Below, in pieces: positions 9,379 to 17,629 of a DNA stretch of 64,000 nt (position 1 is the first letter of the stretch; the number at the start of each line of letters is the position of its first letter). The position numbers and the translations under genes are program-made. The notes under the pieces were generated by a model, which worked only from the letters and a program-made list of their open reading frames with translations, searched no databases and had not been told where the DNA came from. Source of the stretch: Estrella lausannensis (GTDB taxonomy: Bacteria; Chlamydiota; Chlamydiia; Chlamydiales; Criblamydiaceae); the NCBI RefSeq assembly GCF_900000175.1, contig NZ_CWGJ01000011.1, positions 400,271 through 464,270 on the forward strand, read 5' to 3'.

Positions 9379-9435
9379 TTTTAACTTAACAAATACACCC
9401 AAAGAGGTCAAATGGGTTTTAATTTTAAGTTAAAA
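9379..9435 (-). promoter_or_regulatory. Promoter and candidate operator of the AbiE pair
   Basis: On the minus strand TTGACC (9411-9406), a 17-nt spacer and TAAGTT (9388-9383) form a sigma70-like promoter. Perfect 11-nt inverted repeats, TTTTAACTTAA at 9379-9389 and TTAAGTTAAAA at 9425-9435, flank it, and the proximal arm overlaps the -10. This geometry fits autorepression by AbiEi. The binding itself is inference. Confidence 0.55.
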
Positions 9436-9595
9436 GTTGGATTGGGCAGGAAGACTTTTGACTTGTGTACAGATACTCTCTTAAGTGACTTGTAATCTTT
9501 CAATTACGAGAACTTTTTCTTTTGTCCAAAACCAAATTTTGAGACACTTTCACTATAATTTGCGGCTAAAAGAGCTGCATGTAACGAGTGTAGTC

Positions 9596-10591
9596 ATGGC
9601 AGAGATCACCCAACTTCTTATTCACTGGTTAAGAGCGTTTTACTTAATCGAAATTACAACGCTGGAGCCCCTTGCGCTTGGGGCAGACGCAAACGCAGCT
9701 GTATACAAAGCAAAGAGCGTGGACACCCAAGTCTACTTTGTCAAAGTCCGGCAAGGGCCGCCTGCCGAAGCCCCTATTGAGGTCATCACGCTTTTGCAAA
9801 ACGAGGGAATAAAGGAGCTTATCTCTCCCATCAAGACTCGTGAGGGCCACCAAACCCTGCACGTCGAAAACTTGATGCTGACTGTCTACCCTTTTGTTGA
9901 AGGGGAAAACGGCTTCACCCGCACCTTAACGGATGAGCAGTGGATCCTGTTTGGTAAAGCCCTCAGAAAAATCCATGAAATCCCGATGCCAAAAGCTGTA
10001 GAACAGCGCATCCGTAGAGAGAGTTTTTCTACGAAGTGGCGCGATTCCGTTCGCTCGATTATGAGCGCCATTGAGGGAGACTGTGATGAGATCGGAGCGA
10101 AATTCTCTGCTTACCTTAAAGAGCATGCTGGCACTATCGCCGACTTGGTCAGCCGCAGCGAAAAGCTTAGCAAGAAAATTAAAGGTCAGTCATTTCCTTT
10201 TGTACTGTGCCACTCTGACATCCATGCAGGGAACCTCCTGCTCACGAACGAGGGCGGCCTTTTCCTCATCGACTGGGATGATCCCCTCATGGCTCCGAGA
10301 GAGCGTGATCTGATGTTTATAGGGGGAGGTGTCGGAAACGTGTGGAATAACTCGCGCGAAGAGACGCTTTTCTATCAAGGGTATGGCGAAACGGAATTAA
10401 ACCCCGCCCTTTTGGCCTATTACCGGCATGAGAGAATCCTTGAAGATATTGTTGATTTTGCCGAAGGAATCCTCTTGAACAACAGCAGCCTCGAGGACAA
10501 AAACGAGATGTACGGACACTTCCTCGGCATGTTTGAACCGAACGGCGTGGTGGATATTGCGCTGCAGGCAGACGAAGCTATTGTTGAGTAG
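9596..10591 (+). CDS. Aminoglycoside phosphotransferase-family protein, APH(9)-like
   Basis: 331 residues from the ATG at 9596. An upstream in-frame opening at 9485 runs through a copy of the intergenic palindromic repeat (ending about 9560), so it is rejected as the start. The catalytic loop HSDIHAGNLLL and metal-binding LIDWDDPLMAPRERDLMFIGGG are complete, as is a nucleotide-binding region around VYKAKS...YFVKV. The fold is the APH/choline kinase family, and the GGG after RDLMFI resembles spectinomycin phosphotransferases such as APH(9)-Ia. True substrates in such bacteria may be metabolites; resistance should not be assumed. Confidence 0.72.
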   Translation: MAEITQLLIHWLRAFYLIEITTLEPLALGADANAAVYKAKSVDTQVYFVKVRQGPPAEAPIEVITLLQNEGIKELISPIKTREGHQTLHVENLMLTVYPFVEGENGFTRTLTDEQWILFGKALRKIHEIPMPKAVEQRIRRESFSTKWRDSVRSIMSAIEGDCDEIGAKFSAYLKEHAGTIADLVSRSEKLSKKIKGQSFPFVLCHSDIHAGNLLLTNEGGLFLIDWDDPLMAPRERDLMFIGGGVGNVWNNSREETLFYQGYGETELNPALLAYYRHERILEDIVDFAEGILLNNSSLEDKNEMYGHFLGMFEPNGVVDIALQADEAIVE

Positions 10592-10641
10592 TGTCTACTA
10601 GAGGTTTGTTCTGTATGGGTAATTTTATCGGGTGTAGAGTG

Positions 10642-10724
10642 TGGGGGTGGCTGGATTCGAACCAGCGTAGACATAAGTCGACGGATTTACAGTCCGTTGC
10701 AATTGGCCGCTATGCGACACCCCC
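10642..10724 (-). tRNA. tRNA-Tyr (anticodon GTA)
   Basis: 83-nt cloverleaf with acceptor GGGGGTG/CACCCCC, T-arm GCTGG-TTCGAAT-CCAGC, a long variable arm as expected for bacterial tRNA-Tyr, and anticodon GTA (plus-strand 688-690 of the 10-kb block read in reverse). It follows tRNA-Thr by 14 nt in the same transcription unit. Confidence 0.95.
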
Positions 10725-10738
10725 CTCTTAACGAGGAT

Positions 10739-10811
10739 TGCTGGCAGTAGGACTTGAACCCACAACCGCCTGATTACAAGTCAGGTGCTCTACCAGTTGA
10801 GCTATACCAGC
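10739..10811 (-). tRNA. tRNA-Thr (anticodon TGT)
   Basis: 73-nt cloverleaf with acceptor GCTGGTA/TGCCAGC and anticodon loop CTTGTAA giving TGT. It is first in a tRNA-Thr/tRNA-Tyr unit, a gene order also seen ahead of tuf in other bacteria. CCA is not encoded. Confidence 0.95.
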
Positions 10812-10829
10812 GTATGTTGGATGCGCTAA

Positions 10830-10859
10830 GTTATAGCAAATCGCCTTATTTAGTCACAA
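10830..10859 (-). promoter_or_regulatory. Promoter of the tRNA-Thr/tRNA-Tyr unit
   Basis: Minus-strand TTGTGA (10859-10854), an 18-nt spacer and TATAAC (10835-10830), ending about 19 nt before the tRNA-Thr 5' end. It is a good sigma70-type match at the right distance. Confidence 0.6.
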
Positions 10860-10928
10860 CAAAAACGAGACACCCATCGTTTTTTTTTCGTGGATCCATC
10901 AAGCTGGGGTCGACAGCCCATTGCCAAG

Positions 10929-10957
10929 TTGACGGAAAGAAAAACGAATTGTAAAAT
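10929..10957 (+). promoter_or_regulatory. Promoter of the 10984 gene
   Basis: TTGACG (10929-10934), an exact 17-nt spacer and TAAAAT (10952-10957), followed by a short leader to the ATG at 10984. It is one of the clearest sigma70-like promoters in the window. Confidence 0.6.
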
Positions 10958-10983
10958 ACACCAACATTTAAAGTATTGTATCT

Positions 10984-12693
10984 ATGAATTTTACAATCTC
11001 CTCCTGGACTCCCAATAACCTGAAAGCCGATGCGCACGATGCGAAGCCCTCTCCTGACGAGCTCTCTCATTGCTCTGACCGACTTCTATCACTTAACGCA
11101 GTTCCGCTCTCCAACCAGGCTTACCTTGCCTCCAGAGTGCTCCTTGGATCTTGGAACAACAAGCATTTCTTTGCCGAAGGAGAAGAAGTCCGAGCTAAAA
11201 TTGGCCAGTGTTATTTCTCTGCCATCGATTTTCTTCTTAGTAAACATCGCCTCGTGGGAGTGCTCACAGGGGCAGTGCTAGGGAAGCGCTCGAAAAAAAA
11301 GTATAACCCATCGAATTCCCCCTCCCTTTATTCTTTAGGTGAAGTCATACGAAGGCAGCGCGTCCGGCTGGAGTCGGGAGATTGCTCTCTCTGTTTTGCA
11401 ACCTTTGCGCGGATTATGTTCCAAAACGAAAGAATTCTCATCACTACTATACAGGGTAAGGAAACCGATGGAACTCATTTTCTCTTAACTGCGTCCAGTA
11501 AGATATCGCACATCCAGCGGTTCCACTGGAGAGTTTCCAACGTTGACGACACCCGCTTTCTTCCGTTGATTTTAAGCGCAATACCCGATTCGGCGATTTA
11601 CTTCACTGCGTGGTCAATAAAAAAGGAGCGCATTGCAAAGACATTAAACAAGCTTCCCCTCGCCGCGGCAAGAAAAGTAACCAGTGTATCTCGACTACCG
11701 CAGTGGACCATCGGAGTCTGGGTACAGGTCAACCTTCAGTTTCCAAATCGCCCCCTCCCCTCACCTACCGTCAAAGGGCCCCTTCGTCAAATACCCCTTT
11801 TGGCCCGCATCGACCACTGGATAAAGAACTCGTTCACCGAAATACTGCCCCATGGCCTGCAGCTGCAAGCATTGCACCAAACTCAAGTGCCCCTTCAAGA
11901 AATCTTAGACGTCACGACAACCCCTGATAGCCTTCTCTCACATTGCAAGATCAACGCACTCGGACTTGCCGCGCGCATCTCTGGGCCGATGACCGTCCAT
12001 CAGTACAGCGAAAATGCAGCGATAAGTAAATTTTCGGTCTTTGAAGAGGAGCTGAAAGCTTTTGGCGCGTGGATTTTGAGTGCGCGGAATCAAGAAAGAG
12101 CCGCCCTCTCCCTTTTCTACCTGAAGGCGGCTTGTCTGAAAAGGAATGAGGGCAGCGCCTCTTTTTATGGAAGCCATCTCTTCCTGATCCTGATGACCAA
12201 TCGTGCAAGAAGAAACGGTGAAGCGTCCGTTGCCTATAACGTCTATGGCTCCTATCTTGGCAACTACCGCATCAAACAACTTAAAAAATCCTTGTCGGTC
12301 GGAGAATCGTCTCTTAGCGAATACGAATTCAGTAAACTTGTTTTAACTCCCCTGAGAACCATTCTCTCCGGCAAGGAGTGGACTGCTCAGCACGACGACA
12401 GCTACTTTAGCCTCTTCTCTGTCAGAAAACCGAAGATGCTCCATCACGAATTCCAGCTCGATGCCGAAACCAACTCTCCGGTTGAATCGATGCCTTTTAA
12501 AGCGACCATTATCCCCTTTAAGGCGAAGGGGAGGGCAGAGATCGTCAATGAAGAGAGGCGGTGGAACAGCTTAAACTCCCGGCTCCCTGTCGCCTTTTAT
12601 GCCATGGAGACATATGATCACCTATTTCCAAACCGTTGCGAGGCCCACCTGATCCGATTGAGAGACGTTCAGACCAAAATCCGCATCGGCTAA
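10984..12693 (+). CDS. Hypothetical protein of 569 residues
   Basis: Not recognised. The ATG at 10984 follows a strong sigma70-like promoter, but no clear ribosome-binding site is seen. The protein is soluble-looking, without signal peptide or membrane spans, and rich in Ser, Leu and Arg. Residues about 95-115 form a very basic stretch (GKRSKKKYN). Coding character is supported by a long uninterrupted frame with codon choice like its neighbours. The segment about 385-440 (FYGSHLFLILMTNRAR) is the most hydrophobic. It stands alone between tRNA genes and another unknown gene, with a decayed palindromic repeat after its stop. It may be a lineage-specific effector or structural protein; nothing in the sequence decides. 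Confidence 0.65.
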   Translation: MNFTISSWTPNNLKADAHDAKPSPDELSHCSDRLLSLNAVPLSNQAYLASRVLLGSWNNKHFFAEGEEVRAKIGQCYFSAIDFLLSKHRLVGVLTGAVLGKRSKKKYNPSNSPSLYSLGEVIRRQRVRLESGDCSLCFATFARIMFQNERILITTIQGKETDGTHFLLTASSKISHIQRFHWRVSNVDDTRFLPLILSAIPDSAIYFTAWSIKKERIAKTLNKLPLAAARKVTSVSRLPQWTIGVWVQVNLQFPNRPLPSPTVKGPLRQIPLLARIDHWIKNSFTEILPHGLQLQALHQTQVPLQEILDVTTTPDSLLSHCKINALGLAARISGPMTVHQYSENAAISKFSVFEEELKAFGAWILSARNQERAALSLFYLKAACLKRNEGSASFYGSHLFLILMTNRARRNGEASVAYNVYGSYLGNYRIKQLKKSLSVGESSLSEYEFSKLVLTPLRTILSGKEWTAQHDDSYFSLFSVRKPKMLHHEFQLDAETNSPVESMPFKATIIPFKAKGRAEIVNEERRWNSLNSRLPVAFYAMETYDHLFPNRCEAHLIRLRDVQTKIRIG

Positions 12694-12710
12694 CAGTTTC
12701 TTAGAGGCTG

Positions 12711-12841
12711 TATACCGAAACTCTTTGGCTTTGAGACATTGCAATTCGGCTCATATTTCTAATATCGGGCAACTTGCAATGGTTCAATCGTGGGGAGCTA
12801 TCTTTTTGCCGACAACCAAACTTTCTAGCAATTTCGACATA
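12711..12841. repeat. Decayed copy of the palindromic intergenic repeat
   Basis: Begins with the family's left end (TATACCGAAA) and ends in a diverged right end (GACAACCAAACTTTCTAGC...TTTCGA). The central inverted part is still traceable (TCTAATATC flanked by GCAACTTGCAATGG-like arms). It fills the gap between two unknown genes. Confidence 0.55.
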
Positions 12842-12860
12842 ACGAAACGAGAAGCCACAC

Positions 12861-13748
12861 ATGATCCCGATTCAAAACAACGTCATCCATCAAGTCAATC
12901 CCCTCTTGGAAAATCTCTATACTTTACGCGAGATGAAAACAATCGCCTCTATGATCCGAAGCGGATACCACCCCGGGGCAGACTCTGAAATTTTGGCCAG
13001 TGTCCTCTCCTCGTTGCAAAATCTCTTCCTTAATATTGGCCGGTGCGGAGAAAAAAACAGCCTGACCATAAGAAATCTGTGGATACAGATAGCGTCGATG
13101 CGGCACGAAAAGCCGGAATCGCCTCTCGAAAAGCTCTCTGGCAAAATCGAACGAGCCATTCAGACCTGGATTCGTATGCAGCTAAGACCCGAAAGACGCC
13201 TTGATCATTACCTTCAGCAAAAGATCGCCACCCAGTCGACAGAACGGACCATCGACGACCTGCTTGAAAACGTCTTGGCGCAAGAGGAAATCATCCTGGC
13301 AGAGGAAGAGGAAGCCTTGTTTAAGGCAAGAGTATCCGCCTCCGTTCGGAGAAGATCCCCCTTCTGCTACGATTTTGCTTTCTACAAACTCAATGAAGAG
13401 AGAGCGACTCCCTTTATAAGCGAAATGGCAAGCAATCAGTGGCCGCCGGAAATTTTCACACACACACATGAAGTTCTTAATGGATGGGGCTATGACGCGC
13501 TTCACTCTTTAGTAGAAACGGCAGAAGGAGATCTGGCTGTCTATTTTAAGAGAGAGGGTACAAAGCTTGAAGCACGCCACTTTGGCGTCGTCAGCACAAT
13601 GCAAGGAAGGATCCTGTCGAAGTGGGGAGAAGTCGAAGCGATTTTCGAGCATGACTTTGATAAAGTCCCGGCAGCCTATGGCGATTTCGTTGCGTTTTTC
13701 AGAAAGACTAACCTATCCACGAGCGCACTTCGCTATGCAGCTCCTTAA
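12861..13748 (+). CDS. Hypothetical protein, possible DUF7689-like C-terminus
   Basis: 295 residues. The N-terminal two thirds are helical and contain an acidic coiled stretch (AEEEEALFKARV). The C-terminal ~130 residues (about 165-290) have spaced elements resembling cysteine-peptidase-like domains of the DUF7689 kind: NGWGYDALHSLVE, ARHFGVVS, then LSKWGEVEAIFEHDF and a terminal YGDFVAFFRKT. I recall this family from memory only and no catalytic triad can be asserted. The gene follows a decayed repeat, has only a poor ribosome-binding site, and its last 41 nt overlap tail-to-tail with the minus-strand gene that follows. Confidence 0.55.
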   Translation: MIPIQNNVIHQVNPLLENLYTLREMKTIASMIRSGYHPGADSEILASVLSSLQNLFLNIGRCGEKNSLTIRNLWIQIASMRHEKPESPLEKLSGKIERAIQTWIRMQLRPERRLDHYLQQKIATQSTERTIDDLLENVLAQEEIILAEEEEALFKARVSASVRRRSPFCYDFAFYKLNEERATPFISEMASNQWPPEIFTHTHEVLNGWGYDALHSLVETAEGDLAVYFKREGTKLEARHFGVVSTMQGRILSKWGEVEAIFEHDFDKVPAAYGDFVAFFRKTNLSTSALRYAAP

Positions 13749-15171
13749 AGAGTGAGCGGAAAGCTTTTAGAACTTGCGAGGCTCCACGCATTAACGAAAC
13801 AAATCGCGCGCCGCTCTTTTTCACCGAGTTTTTGCAAAAAAGCCGGAACCTCTGCTGCCCGATGATCAGAACGCCCTTCAAAGCGGAGGCCAGACGTTTG
13901 GCTGTGTTGTACAATTCCAGGGCCCAAGCGGCCATTTTAAGAGCAAACCTTTCCACATGCTTGTAGAAGAAAAGAGCTACTCTTAGCACTCTTTCGAAGA
14001 CGCGGCAGATATAGTGATAGGCATCGGCCAAAAAGGGTATCTCTTCGCGGATGAAGTCGCGCACCGGTCCTTTGAAAAAATGAACTGCTCGTAGCACTCT
14101 TGCTTTGGCTTTGCCGGGTAGGCCACCGAAAAACTTCTTACTTCCTTGAAGGGCCGATCGCACTTTAGCCACAGCCCCTTTGATGGCTTGCCCCGATTTT
14201 TCCCTAAAACGCCTCCAGGCCGCTTTGCTAAACTCCACCGGCCGCGCTTTGAAATCAACGAACAGATTGATGACAGGAATCACAACAGCGCTCGCAGCCT
14301 GCAAGACCCCCTGCCGCGCTTCTGCTAGGGCGCTACCGATTTTCTCGACTTGTGTTTTGACCTTTTTTAAAACGCTTTCCGGACTTGCCGTGATTTTAAA
14401 GGAAAACTCAGGTTTGTACTTCGTCACTTTTGCAAAAGCTTCCGTGAATGCAGCTGCGAAGGCTCCTAGCGCCTCGCGGGTTTTGATGAGAGGAGTCTCG
14501 ACTGCCTTTTTAGCGGCTTTAAATGAGTTGCCCAGCTCTTGCAGGCCCCCATTAATGCGCTTGAACAAGAGATGGGGTAGTTTGACAATCTCCTGAAACT
14601 TCTTAACTGCTTCCCGCACCAGTTCTCCCCCCTTTTTGAAGGGGTAGAGCGCAGCCGCTTTCAGTAGATATAAAGGTTTCAGCAGGCCCTGTTTTAAGTA
14701 GGATAGGAATTCACCGGCCGACTTGCCAAGTTCTTTGATGACAAACTGGATCTTCCCAAAAGCATCGCGCAGCGGGTTGACGATAGCCTCAGCTACCCAC
14801 GCCTTCAAATTTTCAGCTACCGATCCCGCAAATTTCATCCCCAGCACACTCAACTTCATCATTTGTGGCAAAAGGTTTACCATAATCCACTTGGGCAGTC
14901 CGTAGAGCACGAAATAGGGAGGGAGGCAAATCGCCATGAATACAAAGCGTCCGGCGCGTCCGACCTGAACTTGACTGTCTTGGGCGGCGCGGTTATCTGT
15001 AGGAGCTACCTTGGGGGGAGTTAATCGATCATTCTTTTCCTGAGTTGTCTCGACGGTATCTTTGATGTTTTTTGTCGGATTTGCGAGCTTCTCGTCATTG
15101 CGCCGGGGCGTTCTGGAGACAGAAAACATATCAGAGGATTCGTACCTGGATATTGTATCGCCCTTCGGCAT
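13708..15171 (-). CDS. Strongly basic, membrane-associated hypothetical protein
   Basis: 487 residues; the ATG is preceded by GGGAG. The first ~70 residues are hydrophilic and low in structure. Residues ~75-110 are hydrophobic (FVFMAICLPPYFVLYGLPKW), so a membrane span is likely. The rest is a long run of lysine/alanine-rich amphipathic helices (for example KAAKKAVETPLIKTREA), giving a very high net positive charge. This composition suits binding to nucleic acid, membranes or lipids; no family is recognised. The gene overlaps the convergent gene by 41 nt at its 3' end. It could be a secreted effector or an envelope protein. Confidence 0.65.
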   Translation of the reverse strand: MPKGDTISRYESSDMFSVSRTPRRNDEKLANPTKNIKDTVETTQEKNDRLTPPKVAPTDNRAAQDSQVQVGRAGRFVFMAICLPPYFVLYGLPKWIMVNLLPQMMKLSVLGMKFAGSVAENLKAWVAEAIVNPLRDAFGKIQFVIKELGKSAGEFLSYLKQGLLKPLYLLKAAALYPFKKGGELVREAVKKFQEIVKLPHLLFKRINGGLQELGNSFKAAKKAVETPLIKTREALGAFAAAFTEAFAKVTKYKPEFSFKITASPESVLKKVKTQVEKIGSALAEARQGVLQAASAVVIPVINLFVDFKARPVEFSKAAWRRFREKSGQAIKGAVAKVRSALQGSKKFFGGLPGKAKARVLRAVHFFKGPVRDFIREEIPFLADAYHYICRVFERVLRVALFFYKHVERFALKMAAWALELYNTAKRLASALKGVLIIGQQRFRLFCKNSVKKSGARFVSLMRGASQVLKAFRSLFKELHSEVRSWIG

Positions 15172-15334
15172 AAGATCTCCCTACCAACTATTTATAAACT
15201 TTCACTACAATAGTATATTATATTAATCATTTTTTTACAAGGATTGTGTAAAGAAATAACTTTAAACTATCCTAACCGGCTTTCCTCGCCTGCAAAAGGG
15301 CTCTGCCCCAGGAGATTTGACACAAAAACAATCC

Positions 15335-15363
15335 TTGCACATTTAAACTTTTATCGATATACT
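15335..15363 (+). promoter_or_regulatory. Promoter of the small-basic-protein/ybeY/corC/rny operon
   Basis: TTGCAC (15335-15340), a 17-nt spacer and TATACT (15358-15363), 28 nt before the first ATG at 15391. It is a very good match in spacing. No other strong promoter is seen before rny, so it may drive all five genes. Confidence 0.6.
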
Positions 15364-15390
15364 CAACGCATTCGTTAATAGGAGTCAATA

Positions 15391-15564
15391 ATGGTTCGCA
15401 TCAGCAAGCAAGCGCAAAAAAGAAATACATCCCCGAGACGCCCCAAACTCGCAAGGACCAAAACAGGTCCCAAAAAGGACAACCTTCCTAAAGGTTTCAA
15501 GCCTGTAGTCTCCGCTGTCGAAGGGGAAGCCGCAAAAAAAATGTTCATCCCAAAGATTAAATAA
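15391..15564 (+). CDS. Small basic protein, 57 residues
   Basis: ATG at 15391 with an AGGAG ribosome-binding site 6 nt upstream. The 57 residues are rich in Lys/Arg/Pro near the start (RRPKLARTKTGPKK) and end in KKMFIPKIK. It occupies the position of C. trachomatis CT421.1-like small genes before ybeY. I recall that synteny but cannot test homology here. The charge suggests rRNA or ribosome association; this is inference. It is first in the operon, 12 nt before the next small gene. Confidence 0.65.
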   Translation: MVRISKQAQKRNTSPRRPKLARTKTGPKKDNLPKGFKPVVSAVEGEAAKKMFIPKIK

Positions 15565-15576
15565 GGACGGAGTACA

Positions 15577-15738
15577 ATGTCTAGACACCCAAGTTTTGGC
15601 AAATCCAATAAAGCCACAAAAAAACGCAATGTCCTCAAGAGATTTGAACGCATCGACGTGCTCAAGAAATTAGGACGTTGGGAAGAGGGAAAAAATAGCC
15701 GTGTCACCGGCCTTCCAAAAACCCCTGTTCTCCAGTAA
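15577..15738 (+). CDS. Small basic protein of the Chlamydiae/Verrucomicrobia type
   Basis: 53 residues, starting MSRHPSFGKS, with a GGAG ribosome-binding site. The core KRNVLKRFERIDVLKKLGRW and ending VTGLPKTP match the small basic protein family shared by Chlamydiae, Verrucomicrobia and Planctomycetes (I recall TIGR04137). Function is unestablished; its size and charge resemble accessory ribosomal proteins. It is a good marker for the PVC group and lies just before ybeY, as in Chlamydia. A CCACCG/CGGTGG hairpin (15750-15771 region) separates it from ybeY. Confidence 0.8.
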   Translation: MSRHPSFGKSNKATKKRNVLKRFERIDVLKKLGRWEEGKNSRVTGLPKTPVLQ

Positions 15739-15780
15739 GCCATCACTCCACCGTCGTCGCAAGGCGGTGGAACATTTCCT

Positions 15781-16254
15781 GTGAAAGTATTCATCACCAA
15801 CAGTCAAAAAGATTTAGCTATCGATAGAGCCCAAGTGCGCAACTTGGTTCTCACCTTCTTCGCTCGGCGGAAAATTACCTTTTCGGAAATCACCGTCCAC
15901 TTCGTCACCGACAAAAAGATGCGTGCCATGCACGCCGAATTTTTCGACGACCCCTCCCCCACTGACTGCATGACCTTCCCGGTAGACCCTATCGTCAAAG
16001 GGCAAAGCGACTTAGTGCTCGGGGACATTGTTGTCTGCCCCAAGACCGCGCTTGTTTTTTCCGAGAAAAGAGGCAAAGAGGTCTATCAGGAACTTACCCT
16101 CTATATCATCCATGCGCTTTTGCATCTATTGGGCTATGATGATATAAACAAAAAGGACCGCAGCCTGATGAGAAGAAAAGAGAGAGAAGAGATGGCTTAT
16201 CTAAAAGAAGTGAACGCATGGCTCTCTCCTAAAGAAACTGTCACAAGGAGCTAA
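15781..16254 (+). CDS. ybeY: Endoribonuclease YbeY (rRNA maturation factor)
   Basis: 157 residues with a GTG start. YbeY is a zinc-dependent single-strand endoribonuclease needed for 16S rRNA 3' maturation and ribosome quality control. The motif reads HALLHLLGYDDINKKDRSLM, giving H111 and H115. The third zinc ligand of the usual HGxLHLxGYDH is Asp (D121) instead of His; Asp can bind zinc, so activity is not excluded. The TDVLSFP-like strand is TDCMTFP (61-67). It lies downstream of the small basic genes and 5 nt before the CorC-like gene, an operon conserved in chlamydiae. Confidence 0.9.
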   Translation: MKVFITNSQKDLAIDRAQVRNLVLTFFARRKITFSEITVHFVTDKKMRAMHAEFFDDPSPTDCMTFPVDPIVKGQSDLVLGDIVVCPKTALVFSEKRGKEVYQELTLYIIHALLHLLGYDDINKKDRSLMRRKEREEMAYLKEVNAWLSPKETVTRS

Positions 16255-16259
16255 ACCAG

Positions 16260-17618
16260 TTGACTCCCGCCATATTACTTGCAATTTCCGCCTTTTCGCT
16301 TCTCGGAACGTTTGTCCTGACAGGCCTGGCTGCAGCACTCCGCAGCATTCACGAGAAAGAAGGCCTCAAAATCTTGAAATCGATCGGCCGCAAGTTCTTC
16401 TACAGGCCCATTCACCTGTTTTTTTTTCCACACGATGAATACGAGGGTCTTTTTTTTGCCACGACCTGTGCCCAGAATATGGCCCGTTTTTTCTTCGCAG
16501 GTTCCGCCGCACTCTTCCTCTTTCAGGCAGCTAACCCAACGGTCGAGGCCGGCCATCAGGATTTAAAGTTCTTTGGCATCTTTCTGATGCTGCTGCTCTT
16601 TGGCGCCCTCTCTTTTTCCTTAGGCGACTGGATTCCGCGCATCATCGGAACGCGTTTTCCGACGAAAACACTGGATAAAATGGCCTTTTTATCCTCCTTT
16701 TTCCTTCTTACCGTGCTGCCGATCACGTTTGTCTTTTTAAAGATTACCCGCTCGTTTTCGCGAAACATCTATTTGGACACGACGCAAGAGCCCGAATCGA
16801 AAGTCAAAAGAGAGCTCTTCAGCATTATCCGCCAGGCGGATCTCAAAGAGGAGCTGACAGACAGCGACAAGAAATTGATTTCCTCAGTTCTCTCGTTTTC
16901 CGGGCACCTCACCAGAGAAGTGATGGTTCCCAGGGTTGATGTCTTCAGTCTTGATGCAACGACTACCATTAAAGAAGCTGGAAAACTCCTCGACATCGAA
17001 GGCTACAGCCGCGTGCCAGTCTATGAGGAGACAGTCGACAACATCGTCGGCATCCTGATGTACAAAGATATCCTCAAAAAATATATGGAGTATGAAGAGA
17101 ACGGCTGCAATCCGGAAATTCTCAAAGCCCCCATCTCCTCCATTCAGAAACCTGCGCTCTACACACCCGAAACCAAAAGAATCTCCGCCCTGCTGCAGGA
17201 GTTTAGAAAAAAGCAGGTTCACCTAGCCATCGTGGTCGACGAATACGGCGGCACCGAAGGGATTATCACCATAGAAGATATCCTTGAGGACATCGTCGGG
17301 CAGATCGCCGATGAATACGATGTAAAAGAAGAGCTATTCATCGCCCAGCCCGACGGAGCCTGGATCGTCGATGCAACCATCACTCTCCTGGAAGTGGAGC
17401 AGCAACTCGGGATCAAAATTCCGGAAGAGGGTGATTTCGACACCTTGGCAGGCTATCTATTCCAATGTACGGGAGAGATCCCTCCCAAAGGATTCACCGT
17501 CGAAAGCGATGAATTTATCATCGAAGTCTTAAGATCCAACGACCGCATGGTGGAAAAAGTTAAGATCAAACCGCGCGTCATCGCAGAAGAGACGCAGCAG
17601 AAAGACGAAAAAGCTTAA
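16260..17618 (+). CDS. CorC/HlyC-family CNNM and CBS-domain membrane protein
   Basis: 452 residues with a TTG start; an AAGGAG ribosome-binding site overlapping the end of ybeY decides it. Three to four hydrophobic spans in the first ~170 residues form a CNNM/DUF21 domain. A CBS pair follows: about 218-275 (REVMVPRVDVFSLD, YSRVPVYEE, IVGILMYKDIL) and 300-355 (VVDEYGGTEGIITIEDILEDIVG). A CorC/HlyC C-terminal domain closes the protein (about 365-445). The family is linked to Mg2+ or Co2+ efflux and was formerly called hemolysin-like. It corresponds in position to C. trachomatis CT423. Confidence 0.85.
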   Translation: MTPAILLAISAFSLLGTFVLTGLAAALRSIHEKEGLKILKSIGRKFFYRPIHLFFFPHDEYEGLFFATTCAQNMARFFFAGSAALFLFQAANPTVEAGHQDLKFFGIFLMLLLFGALSFSLGDWIPRIIGTRFPTKTLDKMAFLSSFFLLTVLPITFVFLKITRSFSRNIYLDTTQEPESKVKRELFSIIRQADLKEELTDSDKKLISSVLSFSGHLTREVMVPRVDVFSLDATTTIKEAGKLLDIEGYSRVPVYEETVDNIVGILMYKDILKKYMEYEENGCNPEILKAPISSIQKPALYTPETKRISALLQEFRKKQVHLAIVVDEYGGTEGIITIEDILEDIVGQIADEYDVKEELFIAQPDGAWIVDATITLLEVEQQLGIKIPEEGDFDTLAGYLFQCTGEIPPKGFTVESDEFIIEVLRSNDRMVEKVKIKPRVIAEETQQKDEKA

Positions 17619-17629
17619 GGCTGATAAAA

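Noticed and set aside
9485..9595. Upstream extension of the APH-like gene
   Set aside because: The added codons lie in a copy of the palindromic repeat; the ATG at 9596 gives the family's normal N-terminus.
14180..14596. Plus-strand open frame within the basic 487-residue gene
   Set aside because: Antisense to a gene with a good ribosome-binding site; composition is complementary.
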